A DNA stretch of 64,000 nucleotides from Strigops habroptila (taxonomy: Eukaryota; Chordata; Aves; Psittaciformes; Psittacidae). A model generated the notes under the pieces. That model was not told the origin of the DNA. It made no database searches and saw only the letters and a list, made by a program, of their open reading frames with translations. The stretch is from NCBI RefSeq assembly GCF_004027225.2, contig NC_044278.2:61454243-61518242 (forward strand), in the 5' to 3' direction. Within the stretch, counting starts at the first letter, position 1; each line of letters starts with the position of its first letter. Made by a program: the position numbers and the translations under genes. Below are positions 33,401-42,285 of the stretch, piece by piece.

Positions 33401-34809
33401 AAGATCATCTAGTTCCAACCCCCCTGCCATGGGCAGGGACACCAAATGAAACAGAGTACAGTGAGAGTATTTTGACAATGAAAGGCTCTCAGGTATCACA
33501 TTAGCTTCTACATGTGCTATCCCTGTCCATGTGATTTGCAGCAGCTTAAAGTATTTCCTTCTGAGCCTTTTTGCACAGCTTAATGTTCCCCTCACATGAT
33601 CAAAAAGAAATAACCATGATAAATGAGCATTGAGTGAGCATGTTCAAGATAAGAATTTTTATTTGAGTTTAAAATTGTTCTATTTCCTCTTTTCCTTTGT
33701 TCTCAAGGGAATAGGACTTGTTTTAATAGAAGGGTCGTAAATGTCAGAACTCTTCGGAACTTGCATTTTTGCAGTTCCTAGTTTTACCTGAGTTTTGCAT
33801 CACATGCTTAGCATAAACTGCATTATTTCATTCTTCTAATAGTTGCACAACATGGGGCACTTAAAGCTTTTAAATGTATCTATAGCTGTTTTACTTTTCC
33901 CTGCACTGAGCTATGTAATACAGATTTTAATTGTTTTCTTTTGCAGGTTTTGTACAGCCTTTCCTGGAAGCCTGCAGTAATGAATCCTTCTTCCGAACTT
34001 GCTCTCTTTTGCTTCGAAGTTCTAAGCTAGAAACTCAGATTTTGGAGAAGATGTGTGTGATGCTGCAAAAACTCTCCAGAATAAAGTAATGCTTTATTAC
34101 TATTATTCTGTCAGTTATTATTAGATCAGCAAACTCAAAGACTTGTCTTTCTCTTTTTCCAAAAACTCATCTCTGTTTTGCTGTTCATTTGCTCCACCAT
34201 AGACAATGCTGTACGTTCTCTGTTAGCAGTTGGGGTTGGAATTAGATGATCTTTAAGATCCCTTCCAACCCAAACCATTCTGTGATTCTATAATTTACAT
34301 TGTAATTTTTACTAAAAGTAAAATTAAAAATTTGGTATTTATTGTTTTTAGAAACTTATTTCACGAGTGAAACCCTGTCATAGCCTTTCCCTGATCTTTC
34401 ATTATACTACATGTTCACTTACTCAAGTGAAATTATATTTTTTGGTGATTTTTGACAAGATTTTTCTCACCATGCATTGATAACCTTCTGCTTAGAGACA
34501 TTATATGCAATGTAGAAGACTTATCTGAAACCCACAATATAATGCACATTTTTCTTCATTAAAAATATAATTTTCTGTAGAATCTTTAATGTTTAGATGA
34601 AATTTCTCAATTTTAAATTGACAACTATTATATGTAAAATCTTTTGCAGAAGTAATAAGAAGATGTTTGAAATGTTTACTCTTCACCAAATGATCCAAGA
34701 ACTGCACAGGACTACAAATCCAGATCATGTTTTCCTTTGTATAAACCTCAACTCGATTCTGTTAAATTTGGGATTGTCAAGGAGTAACTCTCTTACCTCT
34801 CCAGTTTAA
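3400..34809 (+). CDS. CCDC138: CCDC138, coiled-coil domain-containing protein 138 (14 exons, N-terminus incomplete)
   Basis: Joining exons 3400-3460, 3830-3968, 4683-4798, 7292-7476, 8489-8647, 10594-10713, 12777-12854, 12934-13044, 15133-15297, 16063-16179, 17313-17505, 21688-21864, 33947-34085 and 34650-34809 gives 1920 nt. This is 639 residues plus TAA, with all splice phases consistent. Human CCDC138 is about 665 residues, so roughly 50 N-terminal residues are missing here. The protein has a low-complexity acidic N-terminal part (to about residue 130), a conserved block with the motif HISQIYDELF, a coiled coil at about 168-290, and a conserved alpha-helical C-terminal half with motifs such as QLQWMPFVN, RRLGEDIFKGVV and FLSTLIVLKTVTQ. 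The function is poorly known; I recall centriolar-satellite/centrosome association from proximity studies. It lies directly downstream of RANBP2 and converges on EDAR, as in mammals. The first in-frame ATG in the recovered exons is at 3835, in good Kozak context. Confidence 0.93.
3830..3968 (+). CDS. CCDC138: CCDC138 coding exon
   Basis: This 139-bp exon lies between TATTCCAG and GTAAGA and runs from phase 1 to phase 2. It is Ser-rich (MDSSLGNTTISLSKC...). The ATG at 3835-3837 has G at -3 and G at +4 and is the first possible start in the joined frame. This part of the protein is fast evolving. Confidence 0.8.
4683..4798 (+). CDS. CCDC138: CCDC138 coding exon
   Basis: This 116-bp exon follows TTTGTTTAG and precedes GTAAG, running from phase 2 to phase 1. 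It encodes an acidic stretch (WFEDEQDSFCDSSGLEIEEK) comparable with the acidic low-complexity part of mammalian CCDC138. Confidence 0.85.
4799..6074 (+). other. CCDC138 intron, left of the first solo LTR
   Basis: This is intronic sequence with no recognised element. The overlapping minus-strand frames at 5267-5745 fall in low-complexity C/A-rich DNA (near 5595-5650) and show no known domain. Confidence 0.5.
6075..6633 (-). mobile_element. Solo LTR of an avian endogenous retrovirus (copy 1)
   Basis: On the minus strand this 559-bp block starts TGTGCTGG and ends CCATGACA, so it has TG...CA ends. It is flanked by the perfect 5-bp duplication GTACC at 6070-6074 and 6634-6638. The minus strand carries an ATTAAA polyadenylation signal (complement of 6206-6211). 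The sequence resembles a common bird LTR I recognise by its terminal 'GGTTTAAACCATGACA'-type end and the 'CCAGCGAGCAGGCTGGG' core. No gag, pol or env lies beside it, so it is a recombined solo LTR. It lies in a CCDC138 intron, antisense to the gene. A 5-bp duplication points to an ERVL- or gammaretrovirus-like integrase, but the family is not certain. Confidence 0.88.
6639..7291 (+). other. CCDC138 intron, right of the solo LTR
   Basis: No repeat or gene is recognised here. The 89-codon plus frame beginning at 6683 and its minus-strand shadow do not resemble any protein I know. Confidence 0.5.
7292..7476 (+). CDS. CCDC138: CCDC138 coding exon
   Basis: This 185-bp exon lies between CTTTCCATAG and GTAGGA and runs from phase 1 to phase 0. 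It ends with IPPHISQIYDELFVIHQKLQ, nearly identical to the conserved block that opens the coiled-coil region in human CCDC138. This is one of the strongest identifiers of the gene. Confidence 0.95.
7477..8488 (+). other. CCDC138 intron
   Basis: No recognised element is seen. A 9-bp inverted repeat (ATCCTGATG at 8274-8282 and CATCAGGAT at 8333-8341) is the only structure noted. Confidence 0.45.
8489..8647 (+). CDS. CCDC138: CCDC138 coding exon (coiled coil)
   Basis: This 159-bp exon runs phase 0 to phase 0. It encodes charged heptads with REHFLTEREAVLFRHEAAL and the conserved GVEEEVHTKFGIIKE. The donor is GTGCAG, a weak match to GTRAGT (see findings). Reading through it would hit TAA after two codons. 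Confidence 0.93.
8648..10593 (+). other. CCDC138 intron without recognised elements
   Basis: This intron is purine-rich on the plus strand, especially from 9300 to 10460, with no CR1, LTR or coding similarity visible. Short frames at 9013-9210 (+) and 9607-9837 (-) are not recognisable. Confidence 0.5.
10594..10713 (+). CDS. CCDC138: CCDC138 coding exon (coiled coil)
   Basis: This 120-bp, phase 0-0 exon follows TTTCTATAG and precedes GTAAAA. It encodes QHEAEVKQLTEVLREITKEN and continues the coiled coil to LRKQ. It is collinear with the human sequence after IIKE, which confirms the weak upstream donor. Confidence 0.93.
11058..11136 (+). repeat. CR1 LINE 3'-end fragment
   Basis: It reads TTCCCTGCCTGTGGCAGGGG, then GTTGGAACTGGATGACC, CCTTCCGACCC and CAGTCTGTGATTCTGAT. 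This is a short sense-oriented CR1 3' terminus. Confidence 0.85.
11450..11992 (+). repeat. G-rich minisatellite in a CCDC138 intron
   Basis: About 540 bp are built from diverged copies of a unit close to GGCCATGAGGGGAGATC, repeated with variable spacers at irregular intervals of roughly 17 to 60 bp. Runs of GGGG are frequent on the plus strand, for example at 11622-11625, 11632-11635, 11652-11655, 11665-11668 and 11675-11678. These give G-quadruplex potential in both the DNA and the CCDC138 transcript. Lack of stops makes long frames on both strands (158 codons at 11450-11926, minus), which are a by-product of the repeat. A CR1 3' end follows 22 bp downstream. Confidence 0.85.
12014..12112 (+). 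repeat. CR1 LINE 3'-end fragment beside the minisatellite
   Basis: It reads TTTAATGGTGGGCTTGGCAG, then GTTGGACTCAATGAATCTTAAAG, TCTTTTCCAACTTAG and GATTCTCTGATTGATTCTGTG. It is the same subfamily as the copy at 2229-2321, in sense orientation. Confidence 0.8.
12428..12600 (+). repeat. CR1 LINE 3'-end fragment
   Basis: About 170 bp begin CTGGAGCAGGTTGCCCAGAG and continue through AGGTGGTGGAGTCTCC, TGTTGGACCAGATGACCTCC and CCAACCTCAACCAGTCTGTG to ATTCTATGATT. This is a longer 5'-truncated CR1 copy with the complete 3' terminus. It lies about 180 bp before a CCDC138 exon. Confidence 0.88.
12777..12854 (+). CDS. CCDC138: CCDC138 coding exon (coiled coil)
   Basis: This 78-bp, phase 0-0 exon lies between TTCTTTCAG and GTAAGG. 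Its 26 residues include KVQARLENLQ, matching the KRVQARLDNLQ-type motif of mammalian CCDC138. Confidence 0.92.
12934..13044 (+). CDS. CCDC138: CCDC138 coding exon
   Basis: This 111-bp, phase 0-0 exon lies only 79 bp after the previous one, between TTATTGTAG and GTAAGA. It is Lys/Gln-rich (RKHELLTVQKSKNICQMVQQ) and forms the end of the coiled coil and a linker. Confidence 0.88.
13045..15132 (+). other. CCDC138 intron, possible degenerate LTR-like sequence at 14290-14960
   Basis: Most of the intron is unremarkable. The part at about 14290-14960 is less AT-rich than its surroundings and on the minus strand contains TTTTATTAAAACAGC, similar to the polyadenylation part of the LTRs elsewhere in the window. 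No TG/CA ends or target duplication could be found, so an ancient retroviral remnant is only a possibility. Confidence 0.3.
15133..15297 (+). CDS. CCDC138: CCDC138 coding exon (start of conserved C-terminal half)
   Basis: This 165-bp, phase 0-0 exon follows TATTACAG and precedes GTAAAG. It encodes LPTNSQVYELLTFLMDWISD, close to the mammalian QVYELLTVFMDWISD segment. The second half is a variable polar linker. Confidence 0.94.
15298..17312 (+). other. Two CCDC138 introns without recognised elements
   Basis: Introns 15298-16062 and 16180-17312 flank the exon at 16063-16179. They are AT-rich, and I see no CR1, LTR, RNA gene or coding similarity in them. Confidence 0.5.
16063..16179 (+). CDS. 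CCDC138: CCDC138 coding exon
   Basis: This 117-bp, phase 0-0 exon encodes LLPIAIEQLQWMPFVNPKLH and then FIYWSIRQLDTGVQ. It is part of the highly conserved helical C-terminal half. Confidence 0.95.
17313..17505 (+). CDS. CCDC138: CCDC138 coding exon
   Basis: This 193-bp exon runs from phase 0 to phase 1. It encodes HATMTSTMRRLGEDIFKGVV and ends SSYMPLRFLSTLIVLKTVTQ, both strongly conserved. The donor is GTAAGT. Confidence 0.96.
20036..20130 (+). repeat. Degenerate CR1 LINE 3'-end fragment
   Basis: It reads GAGCAATCTAACCTAACTTC, then GGGCAGGAGGGTTGGACTAG and CCAACTTACAACTATTCATTGATTC. This fits an older CR1 subfamily with a decayed terminus. Confidence 0.65.
21236..21330 (+). repeat. CR1 LINE 3'-end fragment
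   Basis: It runs GGGCAACATGGTCTAGTGTG, CCTGCCCATGGCAGGGGGGT, TGGAACTAGATGATCTTAAGG, then CCTTTCCAACCCAAATTCTATGATTC. It is a well-preserved sense CR1 terminus. Confidence 0.88.
21688..21864 (+). CDS. CCDC138: CCDC138 coding exon
   Basis: This 177-bp exon runs from phase 1 to phase 1. It encodes VDYLAQAFDSLRTDLKTDEG, then FLEYDCVPIILSHLK and LLQMTTES, in a helical-repeat-like context. It is followed by a 12-kb intron. Confidence 0.96.
26660..26793 (+). repeat. T/G low-complexity tract
   Basis: About 134 bp consist almost only of T runs (up to about 18) broken by GG, GTTTG and one GGGGGG. The only other bases are a single C and the borders. Reading frames across it (97 codons on the minus strand, Lys/Asn/Gln-rich) are artefacts of composition. 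The T/G strand is the CCDC138 sense strand. Confidence 0.9.
26925..26962 (+). repeat. Very short CR1 terminus
   Basis: Only the last 38 bp of a CR1 are present: AAGGTCCCTTCCAACACAAA followed by CCATTCTATGATACTATGA. It lies 130 bp after the T/G tract. Confidence 0.7.
28619..28673. repeat. Two adjacent perfect hairpins
   Basis: GCAAAGTA at 28619-28626 pairs with TACTTTGC at 28630-28637 (3-base loop). CAATTTCATAAG at 28645-28656 pairs with CTTATGAAATTG at 28662-28673 (5-base loop). They end 17 bp before the visible border of the CR1 ORF2 fragment. Confidence 0.85.
28690..29480 (-). mobile_element. Internal CR1 LINE ORF2 fragment (endonuclease-RT linker and start of RT)
   Basis: Read on the minus strand, the block encodes decayed CR1 ORF2 protein. 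The frame at 28937-29185 contains NIVTNAEEKADVLNAHVASV, FNSQTSCSQGTQPPEIEDRD and VSDLLHHLDTH, the well-known linker before reverse transcriptase. Further along, fragments matching the start of RT (a region like LANVTPIYKKG...NYRPVSLTS) follow in broken frames. Frameshifts and the lost continuation show a dead copy. It is unusual among the CR1s here because the 3' UTR and terminal repeat are absent: the homology stops near 28690, in early RT. The 5' border is uncertain and may extend to about 29800. Confidence 0.85.
30798..31378 (-). mobile_element. Solo LTR of an avian endogenous retrovirus (copy 2)
   Basis: On the minus strand this 581-bp block starts TGTGCTGGTTTCAGCTG and ends GGGTTTAAACCATGACA. 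It carries a TATA box (TATAAA, complement of 31109-31114) and an ATTAAA signal (complement of 30920-30925) about 190 bp later, giving a U3-R-U5 layout. Flanks CACAT (30793-30797) and CACGT (31379-31383) look like a 5-bp target duplication with one substitution. Its ends match the LTR at 6075-6633 but much of the middle differs, so they are related subfamilies rather than recent sisters. A 152-codon frame inside it is non-coding. No internal retroviral sequence is nearby. Confidence 0.9.
32291..32317. repeat. Perfect 10-bp hairpin
   Basis: TATCATGCCC and GGGCATGATA are separated by a 7-base loop (CTCACTA), in the large CCDC138 intron. Confidence 0.85.
33367..33443 (-). repeat. CR1 LINE 3'-end fragment, antisense
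   Basis: It reads GAATCATAGAATACTTTGGA, TTGGACAGGACCATAAGATC, ATCTAGTTCCAACCCCCCTG and CCATGGGCAGGGACACC, the reverse complement of a CR1 terminus. It lies 500 bp upstream of a CCDC138 exon. Confidence 0.88.
33947..34085 (+). CDS. CCDC138: CCDC138 coding exon
   Basis: This 139-bp exon runs from phase 1 to phase 2, after TCTTTTGCAG. It encodes GFVQPFLEACSNESFFRTCS followed by LLLRSSKLETQILEK, matching the mammalian QPFLEACSNSLFFRTCS segment. Confidence 0.95.
34225..34294 (+). repeat. CR1 LINE 3'-end fragment
   Basis: It reads AGCAGTTGGGGTTGGAATTA, GATGATCTTTAAGATCCCTT, CCAACCCAAACCATTCTGTG and ATTCTATAATTT. It sits in the last, 564-bp CCDC138 intron. Confidence 0.88.
34650..34809 (+). CDS. 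CCDC138: CCDC138 last coding exon
   Basis: This 160-bp exon begins in phase 2 after CTTTTGCAG and ends with TAA at 34807-34809. It encodes FTLHQMIQELHRTTNPDHVF, then LCINLNSILLNLGLSRSNSL and a short variable tail (TSPV). Confidence 0.95.
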
Positions 34810-35460
34810 GCACAAGTCAGTAGAATTATCATTCAATCTAATTATTGTTCTGTATGTTTTATACCAACTGCCTATGTTACTTGAAATTTGGATTTTTTAA
34901 TTTTTTTTTTACTGTTTTGTATAAATTAATTAAGCAGAACCTCAGTACTGTATAAGTTACTCTGTATTGTGTGGAATCTCATTAGTATTTCCCTCACTCA
35001 TAAAAAGGAAAATGAAAAATTGCATAATATGTTAAATGGCTTTCTTCATTGAAAGAAGTGAAAATAATGCTGCTGATCTGAATGATTCATGTATCCTAAG
35101 GAATTGGATCCCTTGAGTCAGCAGATCAGAAATACCAACCTTTCCTTACCGGTATGACTCTTGGTTATCTTTGACTCTTCAGAGAGTTTCATAAATTCAT
35201 TTGTTTATTTTATGGTTGATAGGTAACGGACAAGTATCTTATCAAATTATCTTTTAAGATAATTACAGTTGTAGTATGACTTAACTAGATGTGTTGAACG
35301 AGAAATGTTTTTGGTTTGATTTCAGAATGTCTTAGTGGTTTTTGATCTTTTCATGTATTTATGTAACAGTATTTTATCCTGCTTTGTATGAATTTCTAGT
35401 GTCACTTTGGGTTGTAATATCTCTGCAAATGTAAATAAAAACATTTCTTAAAATGCCTGG
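34810..35460 (+). other. CCDC138: CCDC138 3' UTR with polyadenylation signal
   Basis: An AT-rich untranslated stretch ends near AATAAA at 35434-35439 (context GTAAATAAAAACATT). Cleavage around 35455-35460 is inferred. No CR1 or LTR is visible inside it. Confidence 0.6.
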
Positions 35461-38400
35461 TAATAGTAGTCCCCAATGTAAAATATTTTATTGTTTCTGC
35501 TATATTTTCTATTAATTTGCAGTACAATCCTCATAGTACCCACATTTCTGCATGTGATGAATATACTTTTCATCTGCCACAGTTCCGTGTTCAGAAGTTC
35601 TTCCACGTAGGAAATAGGATACTTCCTAAAAATTCAACTTAGTCTTCCGATTTCTGATTTGGACTGTAATTACTGAAACTCTTTAATTATAAAATTGAGA
35701 CTCTAGTTAAAATTTAAAGATCTGCTGTATGTTAGTCTTTCACTAACACTGGCAGTATAAAACTTCAGAGTGGTTTACTTCTCAATTTCATACTTTTTTT
35801 TTTTCCCCTTGGTTTTCCTTTGTATTTTTTATCAGAACTCTTTGAACTGAGCCTTTGAAGTTGAATTCTAAATGCAGATATTTTTGTAGCAATGTGACTT
35901 GTGTTTCTGACAAGCTTTCCTATGAAAAGAGTCTACACTACGTTTGGCACCAAGTATGTCCAGAAGAGAGAACGAGCAGCGCATACTCTTTGGGCAGGAA
36001 ATGAATTCTAGGTAATTTTAAAATAACACTAATAAGAGCTAAAAGCTTTTGCTGACAGTGTGTTATGTTTTGGAATAAGGATTTCTTCATCAGGCGTTTC
36101 GGATTTCTGTCAGATTTACCAGAAGTGCAAAAGCTTGTGTATACCTTTGGCTGGAGACAAAACCCTCTTATTTAGGAAGTGCGTTCCCAGTCCTCATGTG
36201 CTTCTCCATCTACTTGGTTATTAAAAATACTAAAATAACCAAAAAGCTATAGAAAGTTATTAGGTTTCCTCCATCCACAGGAATGTTGACTGTGCTTTTG
36301 GCTATCAGCCTTCGTCACTGTGGTTTGTTAATCTAACCTTTCTTGTGGTACCAATTTAACACTATGTGTTCATCTTATAATTGCAAAGGTAATGCAATAA
36401 AAAGCACATAGAGCATGATGTAGCTTTTACTATGGGTCCCTTGTGTTTTCTATGCATTGGAATTTATAGTCTGACAAGATGAATCACTGTTCAAGTTTTT
36501 ATGATCTAGAATGTTTCTGTTAAAATGCAAAAAAGTATTTTTGAATCTGTTACATATTAATGCAATTAAATTGATTGATGAACTAAGGATAAGAGTAATG
36601 ATTTTGACCTTAAGTAAATTTTAACTGAGCTGTAAAGAAAAATAGAAGTTCTTGATTTAACATTCATATAACAGTAAACATAAAAAGTATCAGGAATAAA
36701 GAAATAAATGAATTATGAATATGAAGTGTCTTTTGAAGAATAGATACTTCTATAAATAAAAAAGCTATAGTAAAGTTCCAAAATGTGCATGTGATTTTCG
36801 ATGCAGGGTAATAATTCTTTGATAAAAAATGAGAGTCACAAATACACTCTAGTAGAGTCATATGGAGGGGCTATACTTATGATGGTAGAAGTGAATTTTT
36901 TTGAAGCCAGTTGTCGACAGACAACTTTGAGTAGTTCCTTAGTACACTGTCATAAAAATTTTCAGCGAAGATATTTAAAGAACATATACCATGCCATGGT
37001 TTTTCCCAATTTTATCACTAATCAATCCCTGTTCAGGCAGAAATATTTATGAAGCCTCCTAATATCTAGAAAGGCAAAACGATGAATTTGGAATCGGTTT
37101 TATTTGCCATCAGCTTTTCAGTTTGTGTTGGATCACATCTTTAAAGATGCATGGGTTTATGGTACATGCAGACTATAAGTTCAGGATCAGAGACTTCAAG
37201 GAAAGTAAAATGTCAGTCTACCAAAAATGAAACTAAAATGATCGAAAATAAACTGAAATGGAGATTTTAGATCTATTCTGTTTCAATTTGTAATTGATTA
37301 TCTAGAGTAACTAATGATGTCTATGTTAGAAGCGTAGATAATCTGGCTTGCATTTGTCATAGAAATATAACAAGAAATAGGTACTACAATAAATATTGTA
37401 CCAAAATCAGTTATTTCTGTGTTTCAGCTTCAAAACATTTGGTATATCAAATTTTGTACACACCTGCTGGTTGCACTGTCTTGAACATCCGTCTTGTGGG
37501 CCAGTCCACCCCAATTGTCCACACCAGTCCATGTTCTGGCCTTGCTCGAACATCCCCATCCTGTTGTTCCTCCGAGGCACCTTGGCAGTCCCTGGGGAAG
37601 GGGAACAGAGGAAGTCAGTTGCATTCCCTACTGTCTTTTGTGGGTTTGGTTTAGTAAAGATAGATTTCTGTCAAGTTGGCCACACTTTTGGCATCTCTTT
37701 ATATTGACTTATCAGGTGGAATCTAGAACTTTTGGGGGGGGTTCTGCTGTTGTAGCTTTTGGGTACTATAATATGAGTATGAATTTCTACTACTTTATCC
37801 TTCTCTCAGTAGACTGTCTACAACAAGAAACATTTGAAAAAGTTGACTGTAACTCAAGCTATTTCCCATGATTCCTGTTTCCTTAAGGAAACATGGTTTA
37901 TGTGATCGTTGTCTGTCTGCATCCCTGAAAAGGGATACACTATGTTGAATATGTCAGCCAGCTCTAGCCAGATTTGGCAACAGGGAAGAGAATATTAATT
38001 TTCAACCATTTTTGGAGAGAATTTGAGAAGAGAGAGACCTGATGAATACTTGGACTTAAATTAAGACAGACACACTCACACTTCCTGCGAGCAGCCAGCT
38101 AATCAGTCAGAACATGTAGCTTCAAACTAGCTACAATCTTGCTTGCGTGTAGGTCTCCGGAAGTGATCAAATACCATTACTGGCATGAAAGGAAGAAAGC
38201 TTCTGGTAGCCATAACGTGCCAGTTGAAAGGACGATAAAGAATTGACCCACAATTTTGTGTTGCTGTTTTTGGAACAGTTGTGAGAGCCACCATTGGGAA
38301 AGACAAGAAGAATATTGCATATGCTTGTATTAGGGTAGTTTTCATCACAGAAAAGGCTACCAAAGCTGAAGAGAAATAATTCTTTTTTCTTGTTACAAAC

Positions 38401-39644
38401 CCATCTATTGTAGAATTGTCATCCCCTTACTGGTTATCAAAGGCTTCCTATTGATAAATGGGCAAGACAGTGTTTCAGACCTGATCTACAAAGTCTAGGT
38501 TTGGCAGATCTGTAAGAAAGATTGTTCGGGGCTGATAGTTTTATTTGGGGATGGCGGGACAGTTGTATTTGCAGAAGCTTGGCAGATCTAAATAACGCAA
38601 GTTAACATTAGCCAGCCTGCACAGTTTTGCTCTGGTTTTTCGTATTTCTGGCTTTCACCAGCAGATAAAAGGTCTGTTTCTTAAAGTGGGATTTCACAGT
38701 TAGGTTCCAGTTCTCCTGAACATGGCTGGCTTGCATCTTTTCTAATGTTATATAACTGAATTCAATATATTATGGAGAAACATTTCTTATAGCAGATAAA
38801 TTAACCTGGAAGGTGAAAGTATGCTGAAGGCAACATATTTTTGGCGAACTTTTATTCATGATCATCATCAATGTCTAAAATGTATGATTTAGCTTACCAG
38901 CCCAGATTTAAAAGAAGCTCATAATTCAGAGCTATGACACTGGATCCTTTAATTATATACTGAATTTTTCACCTAAAACTTACACAGCTTCAGGGATTGA
39001 TGGTCTGATAGAAAGCATTTATCTTCAGGATAACATATTTAAACATAGTCCAGAAAGTCTGTAAACATGATCTATGAAACAATTTGGTAGTCTTCTACTT
39101 TCCAAATGGTTAGAGGAACTACAGTGGCAAAGCAGTGACCCCTTGTGCTCTTCTTAATGATATAATGCTCACACATTTTTAAAACACAAAAATTATTGTA
39201 TAAGTAATAGTGCTGTGCAGGGTTGTGATCCTACCTTTGACATCCCCCTGAGAAATGCTGTGATGGACAAAGGCATCTTCATGTGTTACACTGTCTCTTG
39301 TAGTGTGCTCTGTCAAAACCACCACTATCCATTGTCAAAAATGAGCATTAGGGGCTGATGAAAGCTTTAATGCCATCTTCTGACCATGGTTAGGAACTTT
39401 CCGGTTTATTAGACTTCTGTTTTTCACATAATTTTGAAAGCAAGTGTCTTGTATATTTGTGACTACCTGATCACTACTAGAAGAGAGCTTTGAACAAAAC
39501 CACTTACTGTTTTCACTTTTAGCCCCTTTTTTTGAGTGAATGGTCCTGAGTCGAAATTTAACAAGACATAACTCACAAGACATTCCGATCTCTAAAGTCA
39601 CACTGAGAGAATTACCTGAGAAAAAGAGATCCAAGAAGCCAGGT

Positions 39645-39674
39645 ATGTATATATATATATATTTTTTTTTTTTC
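39645..39674. repeat. (AT)n and poly-T microsatellite
   Basis: A run of alternating TA (about eight units) is joined directly to about twelve T bases, in the CCDC138-EDAR spacer. Confidence 0.85.
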
Positions 39675-42285
39675 CAAAACCAATTATCTCTGTGCCCATT
39701 ACTCAAGGGTATTTAGACTGGTGCTAAGGAGTATTTCCCTGAAAGTACCACATTTCTCTGATCACTGCTACTTAATGATAAGTCACTGCTCTGGTAGACG
39801 TACATAACGTAGGGCTACAAACTCACTGGCCATGGTACTGCTAACAACAGTAGCTATGAAAGCTCAGCATAGGTTAACATTCCTATTAATACATTTACTT
39901 TAAGGTCATCTTCAGCTCCATAAAATGGCATTCTCACTGCAGTTAGTTGTGGAGGAAATAAACGATCTATCCATCTTACAGGAAAAAAGTATGTGATAGA
40001 GTTTCAAACAGGAGCATAATATTCCACCCACACATCAGCTTTTTGGAGAAGTAGTATGCCTTTGAAGAAGGTCAGAGATAACTAGTGTTGCCAGACTGGT
40101 TTTGTCCTTCAGAAGAAGTAGTATTCTGGTATGTAGATTCAGGAGCTATTTATATAAGGAATGCAAATAAACGGAATTTCTCTGTTTTACAGTCCTCCCC
40201 ACAATGCAGCAATTTAATGTCCTCCTGCTCTGTCCTTCTCCACATTGAAATGTGACTATAATTTTTTTTCTCAGCAGCCTTGCACCAAGGCCAAATTCCA
40301 GAAACAGATGCCGAACTCTGCTTCCTTCCTGCTTCGGTTGTCTTTCTACTCATCAGTCTTCAGTGTTACCTCCTCCTGATTTTTCATTTACTTCTATGTG
40401 GTGGATTAAATTTGAAAATCATTGTGTATTCCTGAATTGCTTTGCGATACTAACTTGAATCCTATTACAAGCTTGTTTTTAAAGCAGCCTCAACTACAAA
40501 AAAAAAAAAAAAATTCTCTTTTTTGGTTAAAAGGTGATGGACAAATGAGATGCCTGTGTATGACCTGTATCACAGCTAATCACTGGAGTCTTCTGCAGCA
40601 GAGCGTGCAAAGGCTTCTTATCATTCTTCCATAAGTATTCAGACAGTCTAGTTTCACAGAACACTGGCAAAAAGGAATCAACATTTTTCTGTCCTTGAAG
40701 AGTAGTTGATAGTGATAAATTAATGCCTGAGGTAACAGGTGCTGTGCATTATAACTCATATCTCAATAAATAATCAGAAGAGTTTATTTGAGTGTGGGTG
40801 AAATAGAATATATATGCAATATTATGTGTCTAGAACTAGATATAAACCAAGGCAGTGCATTCTTACCCTGTTTATATTAATATATTTACTGGGATATGCA
40901 CCAGGAAGCCTATCCAATACATAATAAGAGCATGAGCTCTCTTTGCTTTTCATTATCACAGAGGAGTATACAGGTTGCTTGCAGAAGAATGACTGCTGCA
41001 TACAGGAATCATTGTTTTACCTCTGAGTCATGATTTTCAGCTGCAACAGTAAGGTTTTTTTCTCCTAGCTACACCCTCCTTATAACAAAGCACAGCTGTA
41101 TGAGACTTTGAGTTCATTAGGAAGAAATTGAACTGGCAAGCCTCTCCAACCCATACTGCTGGGCATTTATGCATGTTATCTTTTCGTTCATTAATAATTC
41201 CAAATTATCAATATGGAGGCAGTCTGCTGCTGTTGCTTTATGCTGCAAAGCATACACCCATCCTTTTCAGCCTACCTTACCTCTGTTGTTTCTTTTTATT
41301 AATGTCATCAGACCAGGACCATCAGTTATCAAACATTATGTAGACAGCAGTCCTGTCTGCAAACTAAGATCAGGAGAGTTTGAAAGTCCAGCAAGTTTCT
41401 GTAAGGAAAAACTGGGACAATACCTGTCAGGCTAGGAAGCTGGGATTAGGTGAGAAAGGTCTTGCAAGGTAGTAAGTGTTAATCTTGTCTGGGAGGAACT
41501 TTCCACAAAGTCACCCAAAAGGCTAGTGATGGAGTTGGGACTAAGTTTATTTGTAGACACACAGTTAAGTGCTCTCTCTAGTAGGGCCTGCTGATGTAAA
41601 ACAGAAGAAAAAAACCCTCATGCTGTTTTTACAGTGTCCACAACACAAGCTGTAGAAGTCCTTGTGGCAAAACCTTGAGTTGACCAGGGCTTTGTATGAA
41701 GCTCTTAAGTCTTTTACTGTAAGTAAGTATTTCCAAGGACTTAAAGGGTCTTTTCAACTTGAAAGCTGGGTTTTATCAGAGTACAAAGAAGAATAATTAG
41801 CATTTAAGACAAAAAAAAAAAGAAGGCACATCAAAAAGGAAATAAAATGTCAATAATTTTCTCCCTAACCTGCTCATTTCCTTAGGGGTTAGGTCTTAAT
41901 TTTAATTCCAACTCTAATAACTTTCTGTTTGCAGCGATCTCTGTGTGTCTTCTCTGACTCCCAGAAACATTAATGTTTACATCACAAGTATTTGAGGCTT
42001 TGTCCTGTACCTGCTCTTGCCTTTACCAGTGGTCTCCCATTCCCTGCCGTGCTGCAAAGTCTCTCATTTTCCCTCCCAGCCTTTTCCACCTTGCATTCTT
42101 AAAGCCCCTCTTGCTGCTGGTGTGCTCCTTTGCTCTGAAGGAAGGCACAGGTTTTTTCTCTGCCCAGAAGAAAAGCTTGAGACAGTTTGTGGCAGTTAGG
42201 ACAAGGTAAAACAGTAGCCTTTCCACTCTGCTGTGAAAAGGCAGGCTTTTAAAGGAATATAATATTGTACCATAACTGATCTTTT

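Larger units (their letters stand above)
21865..33946 (+). other. CCDC138: 12-kb CCDC138 intron
   Basis: This is the largest CCDC138 intron. It holds a T/G tract (26660-26793), CR1 pieces (26925-26962, 28690-29480, 33367-33443), a solo LTR (30798-31378) and hairpins (28619-28673, 32291-32317). The remaining stretches (21865-26659, 26963-28618, 29481-30792 and 31384-33366) show no element I recognise. Short frames there are unremarkable. Confidence 0.6.

Noticed and set aside
38127-38363. 78-codon minus frame, considered as a processed pseudogene
   Set aside because: No parent gene could be recognised on either strand, and there is no poly-A tail or target duplication.
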